From Desertibaculum subflavum (GTDB lineage Bacteria; Pseudomonadota; Alphaproteobacteria; Ferrovibrionales; Ferrovibrionaceae), in NCBI GenBank assembly GCA_003576705.1, contig QOZS01000033.1, positions 1 to 63,999 on the forward strand: 63,999 nt of DNA. The letters are read 5' to 3'. Made by a program: the position numbers and the translations under genes. The first letter of the stretch is position 1. Each line of letters opens with the position of its first letter. Below the pieces are notes generated by a model. That model did not search any database. It worked only from the letters and a program-made list of their open reading frames with translations, and had not been told where the DNA came from. Below, piece after piece: positions 34,466-42,833 of this stretch.

Positions 34466-35209
34466 ATGACAGCGGACGGGCCGTGGGGAAGGCGGGAGCC
34501 AGAGCAGGGCGGTGGGCCAGGGCCCCGAGGGTCCCGGGGGTGGATCTGGCTGCTCGTCGCCCTGGCCGTCGCGGGCGGCCTCGCGCTGCTGACCGGCCTG
34601 GACCGGATATTCGATCCGGACGTGGTGTACCGCGTCCTGCTGGTCGTCGTGGTCGGCGGTTCGGCGGCCCTGTTCGTTGCCCACCGGCTGCGCGGGCGGC
34701 TCACCCAGGGGCTGTTCTTCACCGCGCTCTGGCTCGGCATCGCGCTGGCCCTGGCGCTGGGTTATGCCTATCGCGGCGCCCTGCGCGATGCGCGCGACCG
34801 GCTGGCCATGGAGCTGTGGCCCGGTGCTGTGGACTGGAGCCCCGGAATCGTCCGGGTGCCGGCGGACCGTTCCGGCCACTATTTCGTCGATGCCCGGGTG
34901 AACGGCGTGACGGTCCGCTTCCTGGTCGATACCGGCGCTACCACCGTCTCGCTCGGCCTGCGCGACGCACGGCGCATCGGGCTCGCGCCGGACGGCCTGC
35001 AATTCACCCGGCGGGTCGAGACGGCGGCGGGCACCGTGCGGGTGGCGCCGGTGCGGCTCGACCGTGTCGCGGTCGGCCAGATCGAGCTCGCCGACGTCGC
35101 CGCCGCGGTCAATCCGGCCAACGAGGGGGTCTCGCTGCTCGGCATGAGCTTCCTTGCGCGCCTCACCGGCTTCGCGGTGGAGGAGGGCTTTCTTGTGCTG
35201 CGGCGGTGA
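34466..35209 (+). CDS. Membrane-anchored retropepsin-like aspartyl protease (clan AA, TIGR02281 type)
   Basis: A 247-residue protein with up to three hydrophobic segments in the first 115 residues. A retroviral-type aspartyl protease domain follows from about 135: GHYFVDARVNGVTVRFLVDTGATTVSL holds the catalytic DTG, and later LLGMSFLARL matches the C-terminal flap side. It is probably active on the periplasmic or cytoplasmic membrane face as a dimer. Target unknown. The start is uncertain among 34457, 34466 and an upstream TTG; GGTGGG is well placed for 34466. Confidence 0.82.
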   Translation: MTADGPWGRREPEQGGGPGPRGSRGWIWLLVALAVAGGLALLTGLDRIFDPDVVYRVLLVVVVGGSAALFVAHRLRGRLTQGLFFTALWLGIALALALGYAYRGALRDARDRLAMELWPGAVDWSPGIVRVPADRSGHYFVDARVNGVTVRFLVDTGATTVSLGLRDARRIGLAPDGLQFTRRVETAAGTVRVAPVRLDRVAVGQIELADVAAAVNPANEGVSLLGMSFLARLTGFAVEEGFLVLRR

Positions 35210-35286
35210 CCAAAGGCGGCCGCCGCGACGATCGGGCAAGGACGGCGAAAATCCAAACTGTTCATTGTTAATCCAAATTACACCTG

Positions 35287-35304
35287 CCTCGATTTTAATC
35301 GAGG
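35287..35304 (+). promoter_or_regulatory. Perfect 8-bp hairpin upstream of the degenerate GGDEF-EAL gene
   Basis: CCTCGATT, a TT loop and AATCGAGG form a perfect stem. The 7-mer CTCGATT occurs again at 35341-35347, directly before the GTG start of the next gene. The right arm could therefore pair either with the left arm or with the bases at the start codon. The surrounding 35255-35345 stretch is AT-rich for this genome and probably holds the promoter; TTAATCCAAATTAC at 35270-35283 is loosely CtrA-box-like. Confidence 0.45.
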
Positions 35305-35347
35305 GCCGGAAACCTCCACGACTACAAATGTTTGCAGGGACTCGATT

Positions 35348-36601
35348 GTGATGACGTCGGCCACGCCTGCGGCGCGCCCGCAACCGGTCAGCCATGAAGA
35401 GCTTCTGGCCGACTACGCGCGCCGTCTGCAGCACCACCTGCCGGGCCGTCGCGCCGTCCATCTGCATCTCTCCCGGCTTTCCGCCGTCAACCGGCGCGAG
35501 CATCACCTGCGCATTGCTGCCACCGCCTGGGAATTGCTGCTGAAGAAATTCGACGGCCAGCTGTTCCAGCTCGGCAACAACGACATCGTGGTGGTGACCA
35601 AGGGCGCCTCGGTCGCGGAGATCGACCAGATCGTGCTGAAGCTGCGTTTCCTGTTCAGCGAGGACCCGCTGGCCGAAGGCTCGGGCGAGAGCGCCGACCG
35701 TACCTTCTGCACCTGGTACGAGCTGGCCCGGGAATATCCCCGTTTCGTGGCCATGGCCCAGGACATGCTGAAGCGGAAGCAGGCCGGCTATGTTCAGGAC
35801 ATCGCGCGCGAAGCCGCCGCCCAGCTCGACAAGGGACCGGCCTACGAGGCGCCCAGGCAGCCGATCGACCCGACCCGGCTCGCCCGGCTGGAGCAGGGTC
35901 TCGGCTCCATGGACCTGACCACCATGGTGCGCCGCCAGCCGGTCTGCCTGGTGCTGCCGAACGCGCCGCCGACGCCGGTCTTCCAGGAGATCTTCGTCGC
36001 CATCGCCGAGCTGACCAAGCGGCTGATGCCGGATGTCGACCTCGCCTCGGACCGCTGGCTGTTCCAGCGCCTGACCCAGTCGCTCGACTACCGCGTGCTG
36101 AGCGTGCTGCCGGATCTCGAGGCGAAGGAGCGGCTCTCCAGCTCGATCAATCTCAACGTCGCGACCACGCTGTCGCAGCAGTTCCAGGCCTTCGAGAAGA
36201 AGCTGCGCTTCGCCACCCAGAAGACCATGGTGGCCGAGTTCCAGGTGGTCGACGTGTTCGGCGATGTCGGCACCTTCATCTTCGCCCGCGACTTCCTGCG
36301 CGACCGCGGCTGGCGGCTTTGCCTCGACGGGCTGAACTACCTGACCTTCCCGCTGTTGGCGAAGAGCGAGCTCGGCTTCGACCTGCACAAGGTGATCTGG
36401 TCGCCCGAGCTCGACGGCGAGGTGCAGGAGCAGCGCCGGCGCAAGTTCCAGCAGACCGTCGAGGCGGTCGGCGCCGACAAGGTGGTGCTGTGCCGCTGCG
36501 ACACCCAGCGCGCCATCGAGTTCGGTCAGTCCATGGGCATCCGCCTGTTCCAGGGCCGCCTGCTCGACGCCATGCTGCAGGTGGCGCCCAAGGCGGTCTG
36601 A
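35348..36601 (+). CDS. Degenerate GGDEF-EAL-like protein
   Basis: A 417-residue soluble protein. Residues 35-110 look like the end of a GGDEF domain, but the signature reads FQLGNNDIVVV (76-80 GNNDI in place of GGDEF). Residues about 185-410 have an EAL-like pattern: FIFARDFLRDRGWRLCLDGLNYLTF, then LHKVIWSP and GQSMGIRLFQGRLLD at the end, where active enzymes carry DDFG and an EGVE motif. These catalytic residues are missing, so it is probably not an active cyclase or phosphodiesterase. It may bind c-di-GMP or protein partners. Start GTG 35348 or ATG 35351. One base separates it from convergent regA. Confidence 0.72.
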   Translation: MMTSATPAARPQPVSHEELLADYARRLQHHLPGRRAVHLHLSRLSAVNRREHHLRIAATAWELLLKKFDGQLFQLGNNDIVVVTKGASVAEIDQIVLKLRFLFSEDPLAEGSGESADRTFCTWYELAREYPRFVAMAQDMLKRKQAGYVQDIAREAAAQLDKGPAYEAPRQPIDPTRLARLEQGLGSMDLTTMVRRQPVCLVLPNAPPTPVFQEIFVAIAELTKRLMPDVDLASDRWLFQRLTQSLDYRVLSVLPDLEAKERLSSSINLNVATTLSQQFQAFEKKLRFATQKTMVAEFQVVDVFGDVGTFIFARDFLRDRGWRLCLDGLNYLTFPLLAKSELGFDLHKVIWSPELDGEVQEQRRRKFQQTVEAVGADKVVLCRCDTQRAIEFGQSMGIRLFQGRLLDAMLQVAPKAV

Positions 36602-36602
36602 G

Positions 36603-37145
36603 CTATTGCGGCGAGCGCTTGGCGAGAATGCGCTGCAGGGTGCGGCGGTGCATGTTGAGCCGGCGGGCGGTCTCCGAGACGTTGCGCTCGCACAGCTCGT
36701 AGACCCGCTGGATGTGCTCCCAGCGCACGCGGTCGGCCGACATCGGCCGCTCCGGCGGCTTGGGCATCTGGCTTTCCGAGGCCATCAAGGCCGCCTCGAT
36801 CATGTCGGCATCGGCCGGCTTCGCGAGGTAGTCGACCGCGCCCGCCTTCACTGCCGCGACCGCCGAGGCGATGTTGCCGTAGCCGGTCAGCATGACGACG
36901 CGGCAGCCGGGCCTTGCCTGGCGCAGCACCGGCACCACGTCGAGGCCGTTGCCGTCGCCGAGCCTGAGGTCGACCACCGCGTAGGCCGGCGCGCTCTCGC
37001 GGATCTTCGACTTCGCCTCGCCGATCGACGCCGCCATGGTGACGGTGAAGCCGCGCTTCTCCATGGCGCGGCCGAGGCGGGTGCGGAACGGCTCGTCGTC
37101 ATCGGCGATGAACAGCGTCCGCTCCTCGGTCTGGGGGATGTTCAT
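36603..37145 (-). CDS. regA: Redox response regulator RegA/ActR/PrrA
   Basis: A 180-residue response regulator with a receiver domain (phosphoacceptor D59 in YAVVDLRLGDGNG) and a short proline-containing linker (KPPERPMSADRVRWEHIQRVYE). A Fis-type helix-turn-helix ends in NVSETARRLNMHRRTLQRIL. This is the compact RegA/ActR/PrrA layout, which controls respiration, carbon and nitrogen fixation genes in response to redox. It overlaps regB by 4 bp. Confidence 0.93.
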   Translation of the reverse strand: MNIPQTEERTLFIADDDEPFRTRLGRAMEKRGFTVTMAASIGEAKSKIRESAPAYAVVDLRLGDGNGLDVVPVLRQARPGCRVVMLTGYGNIASAVAAVKAGAVDYLAKPADADMIEAALMASESQMPKPPERPMSADRVRWEHIQRVYELCERNVSETARRLNMHRRTLQRILAKRSPQ

Positions 37146-38461
37146 GCGGTTTCGGTCTCCTTTTTCTCCCCCTTTTCCAGCATGCCGCGGGCCCAGCTGA
37201 CGGTGGCCTCGCAGCCGCCGCCCGGCCGGTTGCCGAACGCCACCTGCGCGCCGGTATGGCCGAGCAGCGTCTTGGCGATGAACACGCCGAGCCCCATGCC
37301 GCCGTCCTCGGGGCGGGACGTCACATAGGGCTCGCCGAGCGCGCCCAGCATGTCGCTGCTGAGGCCCGGGCCATCGTCGGCGATGGTAACGGCGACCCGC
37401 TCGTCGTCCCAGTCGATCGCGACGTCGATCCGGGCGCGGGCGAAGTCGAAGGCATTCTCGGCCAGGTTGCCGATGCCGTGCAGGATCTCCGGCAGGCGCG
37501 GCGCCAGCGGCTGCGGCCCGCTGCCGTGGATGCGGATGGCGAGCTCGATACTGCCGCGATGGTGCGGCCCAAAGGCCTCCTCGACCAGCGCCCCGATCGG
37601 CAGTTCCGGGAACGGGTCCTCGGGATCCGGCCGGCGCGCCAGGTTGGCGAGGATGTCGCGGCAGCGCTGCGCCTCGCTGACCAGGAGCCGCACGTCGTCG
37701 CTGATCGGATCGCCGGCCGGAACCTCCCGCGCCAGTTCGTTGGCGACCAGTGTGATGGTGCCGAGCGGCGTGCCGAGTTCATGCGCCGCGGCGGCGGCGA
37801 GGCCGCCGAGGGCCGAGAGACGCTGCTCGCGCGCCAGCGCGATCTGGGTGCTGGCGAGCGCGTCCGACATGCGGCGCGCCTCGGCGGCGACCCGCCACGT
37901 ATAGACCGAGATGAAGCCGAGGCCGAGCAGCAGCGCCGCGGCGACGCCCGCCAGATAGAGCCCGGGCAGCGCGAGCCCACCTTCGCCCCACGGCAGCGGC
38001 AGATGGAACTCGGCCAGGAGCAAGGTGGCGAGCACGGCGAGGGCGCCGAGCACGACCGTGCTGGCCAGCGACAGGATGGTGGCGGAGATCGTCACCGGCA
38101 CCAGCATCAGGAGGGAGAAAGGATTGCCGAGCCCGCCCGTGAGGTAGAGCAGCACGGCGAGCTGCACGATATCCAGCGCCAGGAAGGCCGCCGCGCCGCG
38201 ATCGGTCAGCCGGTGCGAGGTCGGGAACAGCGTGAAGCTGACCAGGTTGACGGCGACCAGCACGCCGACGGTGGCGAGGCAGAGGCCGAGCGGCAGGCGG
38301 AAATCGAGGCCGAAATGCACGAACAGGATCGCCAGCGTCTGCCCGATGATGGCGAGCCAGCGCAGCACGATCAGCGTATGCAGCCGCGCGCCCGGCGGCC
38401 GGGTGGCCACGAGCCGCGCCCGGCGCAGGCCGAAACGGCGGGCGAGCGCCGCGCTCACCAT
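37142..38461 (-). CDS. regB: Redox sensor histidine kinase RegB/ActS/PrrB
   Basis: A 439-residue membrane kinase with six predicted membrane segments (about 28-190). The quinone-sensing GGLGNPF motif lies at residues 109-115. Phosphoacceptor H227 is in AAAAHELGTPLG, and C267 in QRCRDIL lies exactly 40 residues later, the spacing between H225 and the redox-active C265 in the Rhodobacter capsulatus protein. The ATPase domain has NLAENAFDFA and DDGPGL. The ATG at 38461 overlaps the upstream HAD gene by 7 bp; the frame extends further upstream but only as overlap. Confidence 0.93.
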   Translation of the reverse strand: MVSAALARRFGLRRARLVATRPPGARLHTLIVLRWLAIIGQTLAILFVHFGLDFRLPLGLCLATVGVLVAVNLVSFTLFPTSHRLTDRGAAAFLALDIVQLAVLLYLTGGLGNPFSLLMLVPVTISATILSLASTVVLGALAVLATLLLAEFHLPLPWGEGGLALPGLYLAGVAAALLLGLGFISVYTWRVAAEARRMSDALASTQIALAREQRLSALGGLAAAAAHELGTPLGTITLVANELAREVPAGDPISDDVRLLVSEAQRCRDILANLARRPDPEDPFPELPIGALVEEAFGPHHRGSIELAIRIHGSGPQPLAPRLPEILHGIGNLAENAFDFARARIDVAIDWDDERVAVTIADDGPGLSSDMLGALGEPYVTSRPEDGGMGLGVFIAKTLLGHTGAQVAFGNRPGGGCEATVSWARGMLEKGEKKETETA

Positions 38462-39171
38462 CCCTGCAGCACCTCGGGCACCGCGCGGATGACGCGGTCC
38501 GGGCGCACCGTCGTGCCGGCGGGCAGGCCGTCGCCCTCGCTGTCGTGCCAGACAGCGAAGATGCCGTGGCGCTGCGGCGCGGCGACTTCCCATTCGAGGT
38601 TGTCGCCGACGATCCAGGCCTCGCCGGGTGCCACGTCGAGCGCCTTGAGCAGGGCGTGATAGGCGGCGTCCTCCGGCTTGCCGTAGCCGACCTCGCCCTC
38701 GATCTGGATATGGTCGAAATGCCGCTCCAGGGCGAAGCGGCGCACCTTGGCGCGCTGCGGCGCGGCGGCGCCGTTGGTGACCAGCGCCAGGCGGATGCCG
38801 CGCGCCCTGAGCGCTTCCAAGGTGTCGACCGCACCGGGAAACAGCTCGATCGCCGCTTCGCGTTCGGCGGTGAATCCGTCGGCGATGCGGTGGATGACTG
38901 CCTCCTCGGTGATGCCGAGGCTGGCCAGCCCCTCGCGCACGCAGTGCCGCCGCGCCTCGGAGAGCTTCTGCCGCCATTCCTTGTGCCGTCCTCCGTCGGA
39001 CCAGAAGGCACGGGAATAGGTGAGGATCGCGTCGCGCGCGGTCTCCACCGGGTGGCCGGACAGGATCTCGGTGAGCGGCGTGAGGAATCGGGTCCATGCC
39101 TCGACCGGGCGGCCGTAGGCGCGGATCAGAGTGTCGTCGAGGTCGAAGAAGATGGCTTTCGGCGGGCGCAT
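38455..39171 (-). CDS. HAD-family hydrolase
   Basis: A 238-residue HAD phosphatase. Motif I is FFDLDDTLI, motif II LVTNGAA, motif III GYGKPEDAAYH and motif IV IVGDNLEWEV. Residues 20-90 form a helical cap like that of N-acylneuraminate-9-phosphatase-type enzymes. The substrate is unknown. It is the first gene of an overlapping run with regB and regA, so it may be co-expressed with the redox system. Confidence 0.87.
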   Translation of the reverse strand: MRPPKAIFFDLDDTLIRAYGRPVEAWTRFLTPLTEILSGHPVETARDAILTYSRAFWSDGGRHKEWRQKLSEARRHCVREGLASLGITEEAVIHRIADGFTAEREAAIELFPGAVDTLEALRARGIRLALVTNGAAAPQRAKVRRFALERHFDHIQIEGEVGYGKPEDAAYHALLKALDVAPGEAWIVGDNLEWEVAAPQRHGIFAVWHDSEGDGLPAGTTVRPDRVIRAVPEVLQGW

Positions 39172-39274
39172 GATGAGGGGCGCGAGCGCGCCTTGTTGCT
39201 TCGCCTTGATGTAGCCCCCAGGGTCGCCCGGCTCAAGCCTCCCGGCCGCATGGCCGGGCTGCTTGCGCGACAGG

Positions 39275-40453
39275 TTAACGCGAGAGCTCCCGCATTGCCC
39301 GCTCCAGCCCGTCCAGGGTCAGCGGGAACATGCGGTTCTGCATCAGGGTGCGGATGTGCTGCACCGAGGGGGTGTAGTCCCAGTACTTTTCCGCCACCGG
39401 GTTGAGCCAGACCGTCTTCGGATAGGTCGCCATCAGGCGGTGGAGCCAGACCTCGCCCGATTCCTCGTTCCAGTGCTCGACGCTGCCGCCGGGATAGACG
39501 ATCTCGTAGGGGCTCATGGTGGCATCGCCGACCAGGATCAGCTTGTAGTCGTGGCCGTAGGTGTTCAGCACTTCCTGCGTCGGTCGGAAATCGTGGTGGC
39601 GGCGCTTGTTGTCGCGCCACAGCTTCTCGTAGACGCAGTTGTGGAAGTAGAAGAACTCCATGTGCTTGAACTCGGTGCGTGCCGCCGAGAACAGCTCCTC
39701 GCAGACCCGGATGTGGTCGTCCATCGAGCCGCCGATATCGAACAGCGCCAGGACCTTCACCTTGTTGCGCCGCTCCGGCACCAGCTTGAGGTCGAGATAG
39801 CCCGCATTGTTGGCGGTCGACTTGATGGTGTCCGGCAGGTCGAGCTCGAGGTTGGCCCCGTCGCGCGCCCATTGGCGCAGGCGCCGCAGCGCCATCTTGA
39901 TGTTGCGGGTGCCGATCTCGACGGTGTCGTCGAGGTTCTTGTACTCGCGCTTGTCCCACACCTTCACGGCGCGGCGGTGGCGTGACTTCTCCTGGCCGAT
40001 GCGCACGCCTTCGGGATTGTAGCCATGCGCGCCGAAGGGCGAGGTGCCGCCGGTGCCGATCCATTTCGAGCCGCCCTGGTGGCGGCCCTTCTGCTCCTCG
40101 AGACGCTTCTTCAGCGTCTCCATCAGCTTCTCCCAGCCGCCCAGCGCCTCGATCTGCTTCATCTCCTCGGGCGTCAGCACCTTCTCGGCGATCTTGCGCA
40201 GCCACTCCTCGGGGATCTCGGCCTTCACCTCCTCGGAGGCGAATTCGAGCCCGTTGAACGTCTGCGCGAAGACGCGGTCGAACTTGTCGAGATTCTTCTC
40301 GTCCTTCACCAGGCAGGAGCGGGAGAGATAGTAGAAATCCTCGACGCTGAAATTCGCGGTGCCGGCCTGCACCGCCTCGATCAGGGTCAGGTACTCGCGC
40401 AGGCTCGCCGGCACCTTGGCCTTGCGCAGATCCAGGAAGAAGTTGACGAACAT
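39275..40453 (-). CDS. VWA domain (CoxE-like) protein
   Basis: A 392-residue cytosolic protein with a helical, charged N-terminus and a von Willebrand A domain from about residue 215. VLALFDIGGSMDDHI is the MIDAS metal site with one variation (DIGGS for DxSGS). Later segments such as LILVGDATMSPYEI complete the fold. It is paired with a MoxR-type ATPase encoded 34 bp upstream. The pair probably acts as a chaperone that inserts metals or matures an enzyme; the client is unknown. Confidence 0.87.
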   Translation of the reverse strand: MFVNFFLDLRKAKVPASLREYLTLIEAVQAGTANFSVEDFYYLSRSCLVKDEKNLDKFDRVFAQTFNGLEFASEEVKAEIPEEWLRKIAEKVLTPEEMKQIEALGGWEKLMETLKKRLEEQKGRHQGGSKWIGTGGTSPFGAHGYNPEGVRIGQEKSRHRRAVKVWDKREYKNLDDTVEIGTRNIKMALRRLRQWARDGANLELDLPDTIKSTANNAGYLDLKLVPERRNKVKVLALFDIGGSMDDHIRVCEELFSAARTEFKHMEFFYFHNCVYEKLWRDNKRRHHDFRPTQEVLNTYGHDYKLILVGDATMSPYEIVYPGGSVEHWNEESGEVWLHRLMATYPKTVWLNPVAEKYWDYTPSVQHIRTLMQNRMFPLTLDGLERAMRELSR

Positions 40454-40487
40454 GGCCGGACCTCTCGGCTCAGCTTGAGTGTCGTCG

Positions 40488-41336
<849 letters not shown>

Positions 41337-41401
41337 CGGGCGCCTTGCCTTGATTTATTGAGCGATAAACCCGCCGAGCGTAGGGGGGGCAACCCGCACG
41401 G

Positions 41402-41770
41402 TCAATCCGGATGGCCGCCGAATCCGTGCATGCCGGCATGCCATTGCAGGCCGATCAGCGCCCCCTTGATCCTGGGCAGCAACCAGAGCGAGAGCAGCAG
41501 GATCACCGGCAGCCAGACCACCATATGCACCCAGGTCGGCGGCGCCGCGCGCTGCTCCAGCATAAGCAGCAGCGGCACCACGATATGGCCGACGATCAGG
41601 ATGGTGAAATAGGGCGGCGCATCGTCGGCCCGCTGGTGATGCAGTTCCAGGCCGCAGCTCGGGCATGCGGAATTGACCGTGACGAAGCGGGTGAACATGG
41701 CCCCGGTGCCGCAGCGCGGACAGCGGCGGAAGAACCCCCGCAGCATCGCGCCGTAAAGGCCCGGCCGCAT
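41402..41770 (-). CDS. DUF983 membrane protein
   Basis: A 122-residue protein. An N-terminal zinc-ribbon-like region with two CxxC pairs (RRCPRCGTG and SACPSCGLE) is followed by two membrane helices (about 53-69 and 82-98). This is the DUF983 architecture; some members are linked to cytochrome oxidase assembly but the role is not established. The ATG at 41770 overlaps the corA stop by 1 bp (TGATG). Confidence 0.87.
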   Translation of the reverse strand: MRPGLYGAMLRGFFRRCPRCGTGAMFTRFVTVNSACPSCGLELHHQRADDAPPYFTILIVGHIVVPLLLMLEQRAAPPTWVHMVVWLPVILLLSLWLLPRIKGALIGLQWHAGMHGFGGHPD

Positions 41771-42750
41771 CACAGCCACCCCTTGCGCTTGAAGTAGAGG
41801 TAGGGCAAGGCGGCCGACAGCACCATCAATCCGATGGCGAAAGGGTAGCCGAGATCCCATTTCAGCTCCGGCATGATGTCGAAATTCATGCCGTAGATAG
41901 ATGCGACCAGGGTCGGCGGCAGGAACACCACGGCGGCGACCGAGAAGATCTTGATGATGGCGGTCTGCTGGATGTTGATGAGACCGAGCGTCGCGTCGAG
42001 CAGGAAGCTGCCCTTGTGGGCGAGGAAGGCGGATTGCTCGGTGATCGATTGCAGGTCGCGCTGCAGGATCTTCACGCGGTTGCGGAAGTCCTTGCTGGGC
42101 TTGGTCTCGCTCAGGCCCCCGGTGCCGAGATAGGTCATCATGCGGAGCAGCGTGTGCGCGCTCTCGCGCACGCGGGAATTCAGGTCCTCGACCTGGCCGA
42201 GCCGGCGCACCGCCTCCTCGAGGTCGGCCGAGGCGACGTCGGCCTTGGAGGCCTTGGTGGCGAAGATCGCCTTGGAGATGCCGTCCAGCTCGGCACCCAT
42301 GCGCTCCAGCAGGTCGGCCTCGCGATCGATGATCGCATCGAACACGCCGATCAGCGCGAGGTCCGGCGTCGTGACGCCGCTGTTGGACCGGACCGAGCGG
42401 CTGATGAAATTCTTGAACGGCTGCGGGTCGGCATAGCGCAGCGTCACCACGGGCCCTGGCGTGCGGATGAAAGTGATCGCCGTGGAGCCGGGCGTCGAAG
42501 TATCCGCGTTGACCGGGATCAGCGCGGTCAGGAAGGTCGCATTGCCCTCCTGGTAGATCCGGCTCGACAGCTCGATCTCCTGCATCTCCTCGCGGGTCGG
42601 CATTTCGATTTGCAAGGCCGACTGGACCCGCTGCAGGTCGTCGCCCTGCGGCTCGCGCACGTCGATCCACACGGTATCGCGCGGCAGGCCGCCTTGCGGC
42701 AGATCGACCCGCTGCAGGCCGCCGTTCTCATGCACATAGACATTGATCAC
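41770..42750 (-). CDS. corA: CorA-family magnesium/divalent cation transporter
   Basis: A 326-residue transporter with a large cytosolic N-terminal domain of long helices (residues 1-260), then two C-terminal membrane helices. The selectivity signature YGMNF lies at the end of the first helix (ASIYGMNFDIMPEL). It forms a pentamer that imports Mg2+ and possibly Co2+ or Ni2+. The charged C-terminus ends KRKGWL. It is translationally coupled to the DUF983 gene. Confidence 0.93.
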   Translation of the reverse strand: MINVYVHENGGLQRVDLPQGGLPRDTVWIDVREPQGDDLQRVQSALQIEMPTREEMQEIELSSRIYQEGNATFLTALIPVNADTSTPGSTAITFIRTPGPVVTLRYADPQPFKNFISRSVRSNSGVTTPDLALIGVFDAIIDREADLLERMGAELDGISKAIFATKASKADVASADLEEAVRRLGQVEDLNSRVRESAHTLLRMMTYLGTGGLSETKPSKDFRNRVKILQRDLQSITEQSAFLAHKGSFLLDATLGLINIQQTAIIKIFSVAAVVFLPPTLVASIYGMNFDIMPELKWDLGYPFAIGLMVLSAALPYLYFKRKGWL

Positions 42751-42833
42751 CGGTCACCTCCGGCCGCCGCGGATGGGGCGGGTTCTAGCCCGGCAATCCT
42801 GCGAAAGGAAGGCGCAAGAGGGCTCTCCCTGCT

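Noticed and set aside
35270..35283. CtrA binding site upstream of the degenerate GGDEF-EAL gene
   Set aside because: TTAA-N6-TTAC is only a loose match and spacing differs from the consensus TTAA-N7-TTAA; mentioned in the hairpin entry but not called.
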